NCBI GenBank assembly: GCA_944989445.1 | Contig: CALYLW010000039.1 | Span: 1,795,001-1,859,000 of the forward strand | Reading direction: 5' to 3' | Length of the DNA: 64,000 bases | Source of the DNA: Ampullaceana balthica | Taxonomy: Eukaryota; Mollusca; Gastropoda; Lymnaeidae | Part shown: in pieces, positions 48,738-62,900 of the stretch | Layout of the letters: every line of letters begins with the position of its first letter | Position numbering within the stretch: position 1 is the first letter of the stretch | The notes under the pieces: generated by a model | Databases searched by the model: none | Told to the model about the DNA's origin: nothing | The model's input: only the letters and a program-made list of their open reading frames with translations | Program-made: the position numbers and the translations under genes

Positions 48738-49154
48738 ATTTCTTCTAGGGCTGCGGAAATTAACGATTAATCGATTAATCGTTAAAAATTTATTCGGTTA
48801 AAATTAATTTGATAGATTAAAATTTGAATACAATTTAAGAAAATATTTATAATATTTTTTTCAAATTTATTATTATTATTATTTTTTTATTACTTACTTT
48901 TTCGTCGTATTATTACTATTTATTTAGACGTGCATGCGTAAACAAAAGGTTTTTTATTCCTTATTTCTTGCATAGCTGAGCGAATTTGCTGTGTTACGTC
49001 ACAAAATTTAGGAGCCATGGAATTACCATGACTTAACCGATTTCGATGCATTATAAAGTTATATTTAATCGAAATCAATCGATTATTCGATTAATTTTTT
49101 TCCAAATTAATCGAACAACATTTTTTTAAAATCAGTACCAGCCCTAATTTCTTC
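48738..49154. mobile_element. TAGGGCTG-type MITE with 8-bp target duplication
   Basis: 401 bp (48746-49146) flanked by identical ATTTCTTC. Ends TAGGGCTGCGGAAATTAACG and CAGTACCAGCCCTA, with ATTAATCGATTAATCG motifs at both sides. The 8-bp duplication supports hAT mobilisation and identifies this family, which also occurs at 700 and 33613. Confidence 0.85.
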
Positions 49155-49909
49155 ACGTTTCGCCTCCACTCCACCGTAACGCCATCTCATACTCTCAGCT
49201 CCGTCCTACTTACAAGACCTGGGTCCTGACCTAACACTAAATTTGTCCTGAACCGAATTCCACCCAGAATCTCACACCATTAGTGTCACGTTAGGTCATG
49301 TCAATCAACACTAAGTCCAGCTGTCACCCCCTGTCACCATCACACAATGTCCACAGGGTGTTCGTGTCTCTCGGGGCACCCCGGGTGGTTATTCAACTAC
49401 ATTCTTCATCTGTATTACATTTGTATTACATTTCTAAGGCAATACGTGTGTCTTTGGTTCGGATGTTTGACAATTCACGTGAGACCAGATGACAGACCGT
49501 GACGCCCACTGGTCATGCAAAATATTGACCTTGACCTATTATTTAGTGTGTAAATCTAAGTGTGTGTGTGGGGGGGGGGTGTAATAGTATGTCAATGTAA
49601 GTGTGTTGGGGTGCAATAATGTGTTTATGTAATTGTGTTTAAGAAGGGTCATGTGAATAAATTCTAGCATCAGTTTTTTTTTATGGTTAGTTTCAGACTT
49701 TAGTGCTAATGTTAATGTCAACAAACAAACAAGTAAACAGTTATCACAAGACAACTTGGATGAAGTTTCATCTTTTTCATAACATGAATCACACCCCCTC
49801 CCCCCCAAACATCACCCACTCGCAACGCTTTATGTCCGCACACACGCCTCGCCTCAAACTTTTTAAACAAAATGAGTACCAATGAAACGTCTGAAAAGTT
49901 CAGCTGTTG
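49155..49909. other. Unique sequence, nothing recognised
   Basis: No supported gene. A short GT-rich stretch lies near 49555-49640. Confidence 0.4.
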
Positions 49910-50110
49910 TTTTAAATCAGTGCTTCTCAAAGTGGTGGTCCGTGGACCGGTCCCGGTCCGTGGGCCATCCGCCACCGGTCCGCAGAAGTTATCAAAAAAG
50001 GACAGACAAAATTGTCAGTGCAGGGAAAATAATGCACCGGTCCCTGGTGCAATGGAAAAAATTCCTGCCGGTCCGCCATACTAAAAAGTTTGAGAAGCAC
50101 TGGTTTAAAT
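49910..50110. mobile_element. hAT MITE with 8-bp target duplication
   Basis: 185 bp (49918-50102) with perfect 13-bp inverted ends CAGTGCTTCTCAA, flanked by TTTTAAAT and GTTTAAAT (7 of 8 match). The interior holds repeated GGTCCG/CGGTCC text. Confidence 0.85.
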
Positions 50111-50400
50111 GATACATTATGTGTACTCTATCTATAGATACGGTTTACCAGATATGTAAACAAACAAGACGCTAATCTACAGACTTGCGCTCCATGTTTT
50201 AGCATTAAACGCACTTTTAACACCAAGCCACTGGAATTCAATTAACCTTTTAATTAACCTATTAGCCAATTTTCCTTTTTCTTGAAAGTCACCCATTAAT
50301 TCGTCCGTTTCAACCCCCCCTCCCCCCACTGAAGCACGCGTCAACACAGATTATCCTCTAACCCCGTCTAACCTTTAACTAAACTGTTTTCTCTTTCCAG

Positions 50401-50785
50401 AATCCAGCGTGACTTGACTTTTCCATCTCTCGGCCAAGGTCGCCCTGCCCACTGCTGAGACTTTGTGCCTCTGTGAAGCTCAGTTACACTCTTTTATCGC
50501 AGACGTTTGCGGCAGGTTTTTTTTAGCACTTGGCGGGGAGGGGCATTGCAAGCTGAAAAAAATAATAATTAGGCGTTTAATCCCAGAGCTAGTGGGAGAT
50601 ATTTCAGTAAAAAAAAACAAAAAAAAACCTATAAACTATTTCAGACAAAAGTAGTCACAAACGGACCCAAAAAATAACAAACAAAAAAGAATCAATAGCG
50701 ATAAAGGATTTATTTCGTTCAAAGCAAAACATTGACGAGTTCCACGAGGCTGACTTCACAGAACGAGGCGTGGTCAAGCTGAGCG
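50401..50785 (+). promoter_or_regulatory. Probable 5' UTR upstream of Rh start codon
   Basis: A good polypyrimidine acceptor, GTTTTCTCTTTCCAG, ends at 50400. If it is used, the coding exon would carry about 385 nt of 5' UTR. No convincing core promoter was seen directly before the ATG. Confidence 0.3.
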
Positions 50786-50975
50786 ATGAAAATGTCCATC
50801 TCCTTCAAAGGAATCAAGTTCTCCACCCTCCTCCTACTGCTCCAGATCGCCTTCATCATCATCATGGGCATCTTCGGGGACTACCAGAAGAATGACCACT
50901 ACCCAGAGTTGTACCCCTCTGAGGTGGCCGGCGAGAAAGTTGAGGGCGTGCCCTCATATGGGGTGACCTACCCAA
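50786..50975 (+). CDS. Rh exon 1 (start, TM1)
   Basis: 63 codons plus one base, ending at GTGAGT. Encodes [20 protein letters not shown] and the first extracellular loop up to VTYP. Phase 1 matches the next exon, and the split codon gives Asn64. Confidence 0.88.
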
Positions 50976-53900
50976 GTGAGTGCTTTGTGTACATCTGAAT
51001 GTGCTATGTGCTACAAGTGAGTACATATGTAAATATGAATGTGCTATGTGCTACATGTGTGATGTCTTTCATGTGTTTGCTGTATGCCAATTATTTCTGT
51101 TGTGTTTACATGTTGATGTTCTTAGATCATAACCCTGGCTCTGATATTTATAGTGTCCCCCAAAAAACAAGGACACGCTTTGAATGACCATAACACCAGC
51201 ATTTATTATAATGCAGCAACGTTTCATCAATCAAAATACGTATCGATATTTGCTGCCTGGTGGTGGTAGCAGCACAATATCTCACATTGACACCCACGAC
51301 ACTCTGGGGACATTGGCAGAGTTGGGTTTATGTCAACTGTGGGGACATTGGCAGACTTGGGTAAATGTCAACTGTGAGGACATGGCAGAGTTGGGTTTAA
51401 TGTCAACTGTGAGGACATTGGCAGAGTTGGGTATATGTCAACTGTGAGGACATTGGCAGAGTTGGGTATATGCCAACTGTGAGGACATTGGCAGAGTTGG
51501 GTATATGTCAACTGTGAGGACATTGGCAGAGTTGGGTATATGTCAACTGTGAGGCTTTCAGTCTTGGCCAAACTAATTTAATCACCTTCTGCTTCTAGCG
51601 ACACACCGTCTCCACAATATCTGGCTGGCCGCGTCGGCAGCGGTGACTTACTGGCAGGACGTGTTAGGATCTCTATTCACGGAGCAATCGTTGGGCTGTG
51701 AAACAACAGCCTTGACTTTGGAACACGCCGTGTATGGCGACATCTAAAAGTATAGGTCGCGGTCATGGTCTGACCACAATTGGTCACGTGTCACAGTCCC
51801 GTGGTTAAAGTGCGTCATATTAAAAATATAATTTTATTTTTTCCTTCTGAGAAACTGTTGATAGTGTGAAGGTTGCGGGGAAACTTGACGGGAATGTTTG
51901 GCTATTAGTGCAGCACGTTCGTAGAAATCTATAGCTGCCATGTTTTCTAAATACCACTAACACAATACAGGGGCGTCCAATAACAAGATACAGCAGAGTT
52001 TCTTTGAACAGAATAACAAGGGGTGTCCCCAGACAGTGTGTCCCCAGACAGGGTGTCCCCAGACAGGGTGTCCCCAGACAGGGTGTCCTCAGACAGGGTG
52101 TCCACAAAAATCACAATAACGTGGTGTCCAGTCACAATAATGACAGACTTCCATACAAAAATGACAGACTTCCATACAATAATGACAGACTTCCATACAA
52201 TAATGACAGACTTCCATACAATAATGACACACTTTCATACAATAATGACAGACTTCCATACAATAATGACACACTTTCATACAATAATGACAGACTTCCA
52301 TACAATAATGACAGACTTCCATACAATAATGACAGACTTCCATACAATAATGACAGACTTCCATACAATAATGACAGACTTCCATACAATAATGACAGAC
52401 TTCCATACAATAATGACAGACTTCCATACAATAATGACAGACTTCCATACAATAATGACAGACTTCCATACAATAATGACAGACTTCCATACAATAATGA
52501 CAGACTTCCATACAATAATGACAGACTTCCATACAATAATGACAGACTTCCATACAATAATTACAGACTTCCATACAATAATGACAGACTTCCATACAAT
52601 AATGACAGACTTCCATACAATAATGACAGACTTCCATACAATAATGACACACTTCCATACTATAATGACAGACTTCCATACAATAATGAAGACTTCCATA
52701 CAATAATGACAGACTTCCATACAATAATGACAGACTTCCATACAATAATGACAGACTTCCATACATTAATGACAGACTTCCATACGCCAACCCAATTTAA
52801 GAAATTGAAATAAACTGAAAGTTTATTCTAAAGTTCTAGAAATAAACCTAACTTGTTGATATTTCTTGACGTGTTTTACTTGATTGCCAATAACTGGCGT
52901 CGTGTTAAGATAGAATTGACATTTGCTCCCATTGGAAGAGCCGTGGCAAAGCAATTCCGAAACTGGTGGCTAAAAAAAAACAACTCAGTGCGGGTGAGCT
53001 CTTAATCAAAACATTTAATTCAGATTTCCACTAAAATGATTGATTTTTAAATCCTTTATATTAAGTTCACCGCCGTCTCTCTCTGTCTGTCGTGATCTCT
53101 GTCTCTCTCTGTCTTGGGCGGGCGGAAAAACAAAAGTAAATAAAACAGACCCGTAAAAACAAAGTTTTTGACTATAAATCCCTTATATATGAGACATAAC
53201 TAACAGTATTGAATATTTGCAAACACGACAAACATTTACAGACTGAATCTGTCTTAACTCAACTTTGCTTCATAACCCTAGGGGGGGGCAAGCTCAGCAT
53301 GACACGTAAAATGTAAACAAAAGCACGCCGGTACTTCGATAGGTTGCGTCAAAGCATTAACTCAAACTCTCACGTGGCGAAAAAAAACAATAACAAACCG
53401 TGAATTTGAATTACATACGTTATATAAGGATAAACTAAAAATGCATTAATTTAATTACGGTACGTTCGATCGATCTGAAATTTTGATACGATGCATTGTT
53501 AGGTGAGTCGGGTCCGTGTTCCAAATTTCAGCTCGATTGAATCACGGGAAGTGGGTCATTTTTTACTTTTGTTTTTCCGCCCGCCCAAGACAGACAGAGA
53601 GAGACGCCGGTGAAGTTAATATAAGGGATTTTAAAATGACCCACTTCCCGTGAAGCCATCGAGCTGAAATTTGGAACACGGACCCGTGTCACCTAACAAT
53701 GCATCGTATCAAAATTTCAGATCGATCGAACGTACCGTAATTAAATTAATACATTTTTAGTTTATCTCTATAGGAGGTATATAATTCAATTTCATGGTTG
53801 TTGTTTTTTCACGTGAAAGCTCAGTTCGCGCGTTGACGCGATGTACCGGGGTGCTTTTGTTTACATTTTACCTGTCACGCTGAGCTCGGTCCAGCGATCG

Positions 53901-56900
53901 GTGACCAGCCTTTTCCCCTCTCCCCCCCCCCAGGGTTATGAAGCAAAGTTGAGTTAAGACAGATTCAGTCAGTAAATGTTTGCCGCGTTTGAAAGTAATC
54001 AATACTGTTAGTTATGTCTCATATATAAGGGATTTATTGTCAAAAACTTTGTTTTTACGGGTTTGTTTTATTGTTACTTTAGGCATGGTTGTCCGAGGGT
54101 GTATGTACCCGTGTGACCCACCTCCTGCCCCCCCCCCACTCCCTTTTTGTGAGGCTCTGCTTTATGCGTAGCATGACCAGTGACCCATTTCACCATTTTC
54201 TAAAAAAAAACCTCACTATTCTTGACGTCAATCGGGAGTGTCAGAAAAGCGGTCAATTCCGTTTCACGCCGTTGCCAACTTGTGCGTCGAGAGTACAGAG
54301 GATATATTCACTACCTGTCAAGGTGTGCAAACGTTTAGAACATCAGCACCCATGATGTGTGACTGACATTTTCCCCTCGATTTATCCTCATGACCGCATA
54401 ACAGAAGCTCGAGAAAACATTTTGTTTATCTGTCCCCCCACCCAGAGCCGTCTTTAAACCATTTTGGGCCCCTGGGCAAAACAAAGAGTGTGCCGCCCCC
54501 ACCCGCAGTAATAAAAAAAATAATAAATATACACAATATATATAAATAAACATATTCCCATGGGGCCCCTATGCTCGTGGGCCCCCGGGCAAATGCCCAA
54601 AGGGCTATGTGTTAAGACGGCCCTACCCCCACCCCACCAACACAATTGATTCCAAATAGGTCAAGGACATACATCTGATGATTGCAACTAAGTTCTCACT
54701 GGCAATATTATAAGCAGACGTCAGCGGTTTAAAAAAGGACGCCTCGATGTGGCGAGACTGACGTCATGCGACCCGAGGCGACCAGACAAGGTCGTTATGT
54801 GAAGCGTTTAAAGTCAAAAGTGTCCGGAAAAGTAGGTGTGTCACATGAGGGTACGGTTGACCTCTTCATTTTGGCCATGGGGTGGGTGGGGTTGAGGTCT
54901 GGTGAACTTTACCTGTTGGTACAAACACAATATGGTGGACTTTACCTGTTGGTACAAACAGAATATGGTGGACTTTACCTGTTGGTACAAACACAATATG
55001 GTGGACTATACCTGTTGGTACAAACACAATATGGTGGACTACACCTGTTGGTACAAACACAATATGGTGGACTATACCTGTTGGTACAAACACAATATGG
55101 TGGACTTTACCTGTTGGTACAAACGAAATATGGTGGACTATACCTGTTGGTACAAACACAATATGGTGGACTATACCTGTTGGTACAAACACAATATGGT
55201 GGACTATACCTGTTGGTACAAACACAATATGGTGGACTATACCTGTTGGTACAAACACAATATGGTGGACTACACCTGTTGATACAAACACAATATGGTG
55301 GACTATACCTGTTGGTACAAACACAATATGGTGGACTTTACCTGTTGGTACAAACGCAATATGGTGGACTTTACCTGTTGGTACAAACACAATATGGTGG
55401 ACTATACCTGTTGGTACAAACACAATATGGTGGACTTTACCTGTTGGTACAAACACAATATGGTGGACTATACCTGTTGGTACAAACACAATATGGTGGA
55501 CTTTACCAGTTGGTACAAACACAATATGGTGGACTATACCTGTTGGTACAAACGCAATATGGTGGACTTTACCTGTTGGTACAAACACAATATGGTGGAC
55601 TACACCTGTTGGTACAAACGCAATATGGTGGACTATACCTGTTGGTACAAACACAATATGGTGGACTATACCTGTTGGTACAAACGCAATATGGTGGACT
55701 ATACCTGTTGGTACAAACACAATATGGTGGACTACACCTGATGGTACAAACACAATATGGTGGACTATACCTGTTGGTACAAACACAATATGGTGGACTT
55801 TACCTCTTGGTACAAACACAATATGGTGGACTATACCTGTTGGTACAAACACAATATGGTGGACTATACCTGTTGGTACAAACACAATATGGTGGACTTT
55901 ACCTGTTGGTACAAACACAATATGGTGGACTATACCTGTTGGTACAAACACAATATGGTGGACTTTACCTGTTGGTACAAACACAATATGGTGGACTATA
56001 CCTGTTGGTACAAACGCAATATGGTGGACTTTACCTGTTGGTACAAACACAATATGGTGGACTACACCTGTTGGCACAAACACAATATTGTGGACTATAC
56101 CTGTTGGTACAAACACAATATAGTGGACTATACATGTTGGTACAAACGCAATATGGTGGACTTTACCTGTTGGTACAAACACAATATGGTGGACTATACA
56201 TGTTGGTACAAACGCAATATGGTGGACTATACCTGTTGGTACAAACACAATATGGTGGACTATACCTGTTGGTATAAACGCAATATGGTGGACTTTACCT
56301 GTTGGTACAAACACAATATGGTGGACTATACCTGTTGGTACAAACACAATATGGTGGACTATACCTGTTGGTACAAACACAATATGGTGGACTATACCTG
56401 TTGGTACAAACACAATATGGTGGACTATACCTGTTGGTACAAACACAATATGGTGTACTTTACCTGTTGGTACAAACACAATATGGTGGACTATACCTGT
56501 TGGTACAAACACAATATGGTGGACTTTACCTGTTGGTACAAGTACAACCACAATAGACGTTTACAGGGAAATAGGTTGGGAGAAGGGGACATAATAGGTT
56601 GGGAGAAGGGGGGATAAATCACGAGTTTAATGATGTGTTGATGTCCTTCCTGTTGAGAGGTGCAGTTCGATCTAGTTTAAAAGGGAGGTCATGGCAGGGC
56701 TGGGCTAGCCAAAGGGCAGACAATATCTTCATTTAGGTTCTACGATCAATGCTCTTGTGGTTGAGGATCTTGGGGTTGATGATCTTGGGGTTGAAGATCT
56801 TGTGGTTGGGGATCTTGTGGTTTAGGATCTTGGGGTTGAAGATCTTGTGGTTGAAGATCTTGTAGTTGAAGATCTTGTGGTTGGGGATCTTGTGGTTGGG

Positions 56901-59900
56901 GATCTTGTTGTTGAACATCTTGTGATTGAGGATCTTGTGGTAGAAGATCTTGTGGTTGGGAATCTTATGGTTGAAGATCTTGTGGTTAAAGATCTTGTGG
57001 TTGAAGATCTTGTGGTTGAAGATCTTGTGGTTGAAGATCTTGTGGTTAAAGATCTTGTGGTTGTTGAGGTTTTGTCAATACAACTGTGAAGAGATACTTT
57101 GAAGGGATGCTCATCCGGGTATTAGGGGTTGCAGAATAGGAAGCAATAGACACAATTTATTGAGTCTTTTTAAAATTTTGATTTTGAACATGAGATTTAA
57201 TTAAAAAATGAAAAAAATTTAAAAAATCATCTTCCAAAATTTCAATTTAGGGTTTTAACCAGCCCTTAAGATTAAAAAAAAATCTTTCATGGAAAGAAAG
57301 TGGAGATGGATTGGACACACCCTCGGGAAAGATAACAGCAGGGCTAGGCAGGCCTCAGATTGGAACCCCCAGGGCAAACGACAACGAGGAAGACCCAAGC
57401 GTACATGGAGACGGAGCATGTTGGAAGGACTGGGAAGAGCTGGGAAGAACTGAAGCGACTTGCAAGGGACCGTGTATAGTGGCGAGCTTCGACAGAGGCC
57501 CTATGTTCCACAAGGAACTCAAAGGACAAATGATGATGATGAACATTAAAAAAATCTTTCTCGATTATCGCAATTTTAAACTTCTCTTTGATATTATCAG
57601 AGACGCTCCATGTATGTGTATACACGATCTAAGCTATTTTATGGACGTGTTGATCAACTCTTTGCTGGGGTTGTCTCCCGCCCCCTCCCCCGCTTACCCC
57701 CATTACTTCTAATGATATGGCTTCGTCTTGCAAACCAACATCGCCAATTTAAGATATGAATAGGTACGAAATAAAAGATATCTTATCCTTTTTCGATTAA
57801 AAAATGATTAAATTAACAACTACAGCCTCTAACGCGCAAAAAAAGGGGAGGGGGGAGGGGTGAAAAGAATTTAAAAGTTTGACCAGTCAGACTGTTCCAA
57901 AGACCCGTGCAGTGCTGTGTGTCCAACAACTTGTGTAGTGCTGTGTGTCCAACAACTTGTGCTGTGCTGTGTGTCCAGCAACTAGTGCAGTGCTGTGTGT
58001 CCAGCAACTTGTTTGACCAGTCAGACTGTTCCATAGACCCGTGCAGTGCTGTATGTCCAACAACTTGTGTAGCAACATATTCGGACATTGTGACGAAATT
58101 TATATTGTTACATTTTACACCCTTTGGTCTGTTGATATATCGATTGAGAGAGATCACTAAAGTGTATGCGTTGTGAGCGGGAGGGATTATTTAGACAATA
58201 TACCCCTAGACAAACTTGCCAGACATACAACACATCTTTCTCGCCACACGCATATGAGGCACGTTTCGGCCGGATTTCATATGGGTGTGGCGAGAAAGAT
58301 GTGTTGTATGTCTGGCAAGTTTGTCTAGGGGTGTATTGTATATATGGGTTTTCGGCTGACGTCTTGGGCGGAAAAGAGGGTGCTATTTGGTTTGCCTTGC
58401 CCTTTATACCCGATGGGTAGCATACTCATCCCTTTTCTGATTGGATGTTACTTGTTGTTTCTCAGTCATGCAACCGTGACCTGTCGCATGATTCTGGGGC
58501 ATGCCTAATCAGGTCGGGTCGCTGCATTGTTGACGTTTTCGGGTCAGACGATAGTGAGTTTTCATTTTCCCGTGCGCAGATGAGTTTGACTCCATAAATT
58601 TCGTCACAGACATACAACACCACACTTTCGCCCTGACATACTCATAGTTGGTGTGAGTGGAGGAATGAGTATGAGCATTCCCCCCCTCCCCCAAGCAGTT
58701 AAACAAAACCATCCCTACTTGTTTACTTCTGTCTATCTGTGCCCATGAGGCATAGCTTGATTGCTTACTTCATTCAAATACCTTTACCTTGCAGTAAGCA
58801 TTGATTGAGTTTAACTTCATCTTGCATGAAGTATGAAGCATTGATTGAGTTTAACTTCATCTTGCATGAAGTATGAAGCATTGATTGAGTTTAACTTCAT
58901 CTTGCATGAAGTATGAAGCATTGATTGAGTTTAACTTCATCTTGCATGAAGTATGAAGCATTGATTGAGTTTAACTTCATCTTGCATGAAGTATGAAGTA
59001 TTGATTGAGTTTAACTTTATTTTGCATGAAGTATGAAGCATTGATTGAGTTTAACTTTATTTTGCATGAAGTATGAAGCATTGATTGAGTTTAACTTTAT
59101 TTTGCATGAAGTATGAAGTATTGATTGAGTTTAACTTTATTTTGCATGAAGTATGAAGCATTCATTGACTTCTTGTATTTCTTTCTTCCCTCAGATTTCA
59201 TGGACGTCAACGGAATGATTTTCGTGGGCTTCGGTTTCCTGATGACTTTCCTCAAGAACTACGGATTCGGTGCAGTGGGTCTCAACCTGATGATAAGTGC
59301 CGTCTGCATCCAGTGGGCGGCCATTGTCAGGGGCTTCATCCATTACGACATCTTGGGCGGGGAGAAGTTTCACATCTCAGTCTTCGAGTAAGTGCGTCCA
59401 TGTCTTCTCTCCATCCAACGGCCAGAGGCGTCACTAGGGTAGGTGTCATCCGGTGCGGTGGCTCATGGTGTCACCCCCTCTGGACTTACCCCATAGCCTC
59501 ATCCGTGTCTGTCAGTGCCAAATAAAGGGGACATACAGAATTGTACAGTTTGGTGTCACCTCTTGTGATGATGTCACCTCTTGTGGTGGTGTCACCTCTT
59601 GTGATGGTGTCACCTCTTGTAATGGTGTCACCTCTTGTGGTGGTGTCACCTCTTGCTTGTGGTGATGTCACCTCTTGTGGTGGTGTCACCCCTTGTGGTG
59701 GTGTCACCTGTTGTGGTGGTGTCACCTCCTGTGATGGTGTCACACGATGCGGTCCGCACCCCTCCTCCCACTCAAGTGGTGACCCTGTTAACGTCATAAT
59801 CCACTGTTTTAAGCCAGGGGTTGAACAAATCCTACCACAGTCCAGGTACGGCGTATAAAGTTTTGCAGTACGGCCTACCAACAACTTGGATATTAATAAT

Positions 59901-62900
59901 TATTAAACAAATTATTAGCGTATCCTTACAAATTGAATTGTAGTTGTAGCCATTTTCTTTATCCTGTATTATTACTACTCGTAATTCAAGTTCTCGTCCC
60001 CCAGAAATGGACATCTTCTTTTCCCTGTATGACCGCTACTCAGAGCCGTCTTTACAATAGTTTGGACCCCCGGGCAAAAAAAATAGTGTTGGGCCCTTTA
60101 CCCGCAGGAATATAAAATAAATATACATAATATATATAAATAAACATATTCCCATGGGGCCCCTATGCTCGTGGGCCCCCGGGCAAATGCCCAACGGGCC
60201 TATGCGTTAAGACGGCCCTGCCGCTACTCATAATTCAAGCTGTTACTCCATAAAATGGCCATGTTCTGTACCCGCTGTCAACTGAATTTGCCAGGTAGTC
60301 CGACAAGTATGTGGACCTCTGGTGTAAGATACTGAGAAAATACACGTCAGTGACTAGCAGTACATCATTTTAGTGTCTTATATTTTCCGTTTTATCTTTT
60401 GGCACTTCAGACTTTAGTATTTGGTTGATTGTTATTGTACCCCGCCGACTTTAGTATTTGGTTGATTGTTATTGTACCCCGCCGACTTTAGTATTTGGTT
60501 GATTGTTATTGTACCCCGCCGACTTTAGTATTTGGTTGATTGTTATTGTACCCCGCCGACTTTAGTATTTGGTTGATTGTTATTGTACCCCGCCGACTTT
60601 AGTATTTGGTTGATTGTTATTGTACCCCGCCGACTTTAGTATTTCGTTGATTGTTATTGTACCCCGCCTCAAGTTTTACAAGTTGTTCTCGACTTTGGAA
60701 CTACGTTTGGCATTAAGATGTAGGAGAATCACGGCGATCCTCAAATTATTGTATACGTTGCCCAACTTTCTGCCTACTTGCAGCATGGTGACCTATGACT
60801 TTGCTACAGCAACGGTTCTCATCTCATTCGGTGCAGTCCTCGGCAAAGCCAGCCCCATCCAGTTGCTCGTGATGGGAATCATTGAAGTCCTGCTCGCACA
60901 AATAAACGAATACATCGGTATCGATCTTTTACACGTAAGTTCTGACGATACTTTGGAGGTATCGATATAAGTTTATTTTGTTTTTTTTAAATCTGAAGTC
61001 TTGTAAACAATCGATTTCTCTTTACATGTTGTAATTTTATAAGACCGAAGCACCTACAACTGAATAGGTAATCGATAAACAACGGTCAATTATGCATAAC
61101 GGCATGAGGGTAGGATAATTAAAAGTAGTTTCATTTTGAGCATGTTTGGTATGCATGGCTGATATACCACGAATACATTACAATGACAATGGTGTATAAT
61201 TGAGCTGCTAAATGTCCACAACAAAATTGCTGCCACCTAACCAATGTAACAATTAACATGCACTCTCCCACCCCTAGGTACGCGACATAGGCGAGTCCAT
61301 GTTCATCCACATGTTCGGCGCTTATTTCGGCCTAGCTGTTGCACGGGTTCTCTACTCCAAACAAGTGGAAGAGTCCACCAAAGAGGGGAGCGTCTACCAT
61401 TCGGATATTTTCGCAATGATCGGTAGGTTCAATTCTCAGAAGAGTTCATTGCATTTTACCGCAGACGACATTAGGTTTCTTTCAACCTACACGCTCACTT
61501 AACAACACACACATGAATGAAATTTAAAGAAACTTTCACATAGTATTCTGTTTATATAAAGTAAGTGAAAAGATATCAACAGTTAGGTATCGACTTTCAC
61601 AGGCACTGTCTTCCTGTGGATTTTCTGGCCTTCCTTCAATGGCGGTTTCGCAGACGACCAGCAGCAGAAGGACCGTGCCTACCTCAACACTTTCTTCTCA
61701 CTGTGCGCATGCACCGCCGTGACCTTTGCCATCTCCAGCCTGGTGGACAAGGAGGGAAAACTCAACATGGTCAGCAGTTGTTGTTCTTTGTTCCCTGACG
61801 ATGGTCTTCGTGGGCGTGGTTGAATGGCATTTTAATAGAAGAGTCAAAGATTCTTACAAAACATTTCATTTAGCTCGTTTTTTTGTGTGCCCAACAGTAG
61901 AAAGATGTGTTTCACTCTCCGCTGTTGCTTTTTATCCCTACAAACCTTTTGTCTCCCTATGAAAACAAGCCTTTAGTCTTTAGTTTTCGTAACTGACTAT
62001 CAAAACGAACCTTTAGTCTTCGTAACTTACTATCAAAACGAACCTTTAGTCTTCGTAACTTACTATCAAAACGAACCTTTAGTCTTCGTAACTTACTATC
62101 AAAACAAACCTTTAGTCTTCGTAACTTAATATCAAAACAAACCTTTAGTCTTCGTAACTTACTATCAAAACGAACCCTTCGTCTTCCTATAAAACCAACC
62201 TTTTGTCTCCCCTCTCAAACCAACCTTTTGTCTCCTCTCTCAAACCCACCTTTTGTCTCCCATATCAAACCAACCTTTTGTCTCCCCTCTCAAACCAACC
62301 TTTTGTCTCCCCTCTCAAACCAAACTTTTGTCTCCCCTATCAAACCAACCTTTTGTCTCCCCTCTCAAACCAACACCTTTGCCTCCCCTATCAAACCAAC
62401 CTTTTGTCTCCCCTCTCAAACCAACCTTTTGTCTCCCCTCTCAAACCAACCTTTTGTCTCCCCTCTCAAACCAACCTTTTGTCTCCCCTCTCAAACCAAC
62501 CTTTTGTCTCCCCTCTCAAACCAACCTTTTGTCTCCCCTCTCAAACCAACCTTTTGTCTCCCCTCTCAAACCAACCTTCTGTGTCCAGGTTCACGTCCAG
62601 AACTCAACCCTGGCCGGTGGTGTGGCCGTGGGAGCCTCAGCCCAAATGCCTATGCACCCGTTCGGCGCAATGATATTCGGCTGCGCTGCCGGACTCATTA
62701 GCGTGCTGGGATACAAGTTTTTGACAGTGAGTAAACATGATTTGACCTATTTATTTGACAGCAAGGACTAATTTCAAACTGTTATTTTGATTTTATGTAC
62801 GAATGTTGTAGGAAGGAGACGAAAGTAGGTCAAGTTCAGTTACGGATGCTGCTCAATTTCTTTTAAAATAACATATTTTCCCCCATTATCAGTTGTAAAG

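Noticed and set aside
54766..56551. Long frames on both strands (503 and 561 codons)
   Set aside because: Product of the 33-bp minisatellite. No start context, domain or constraint pattern.
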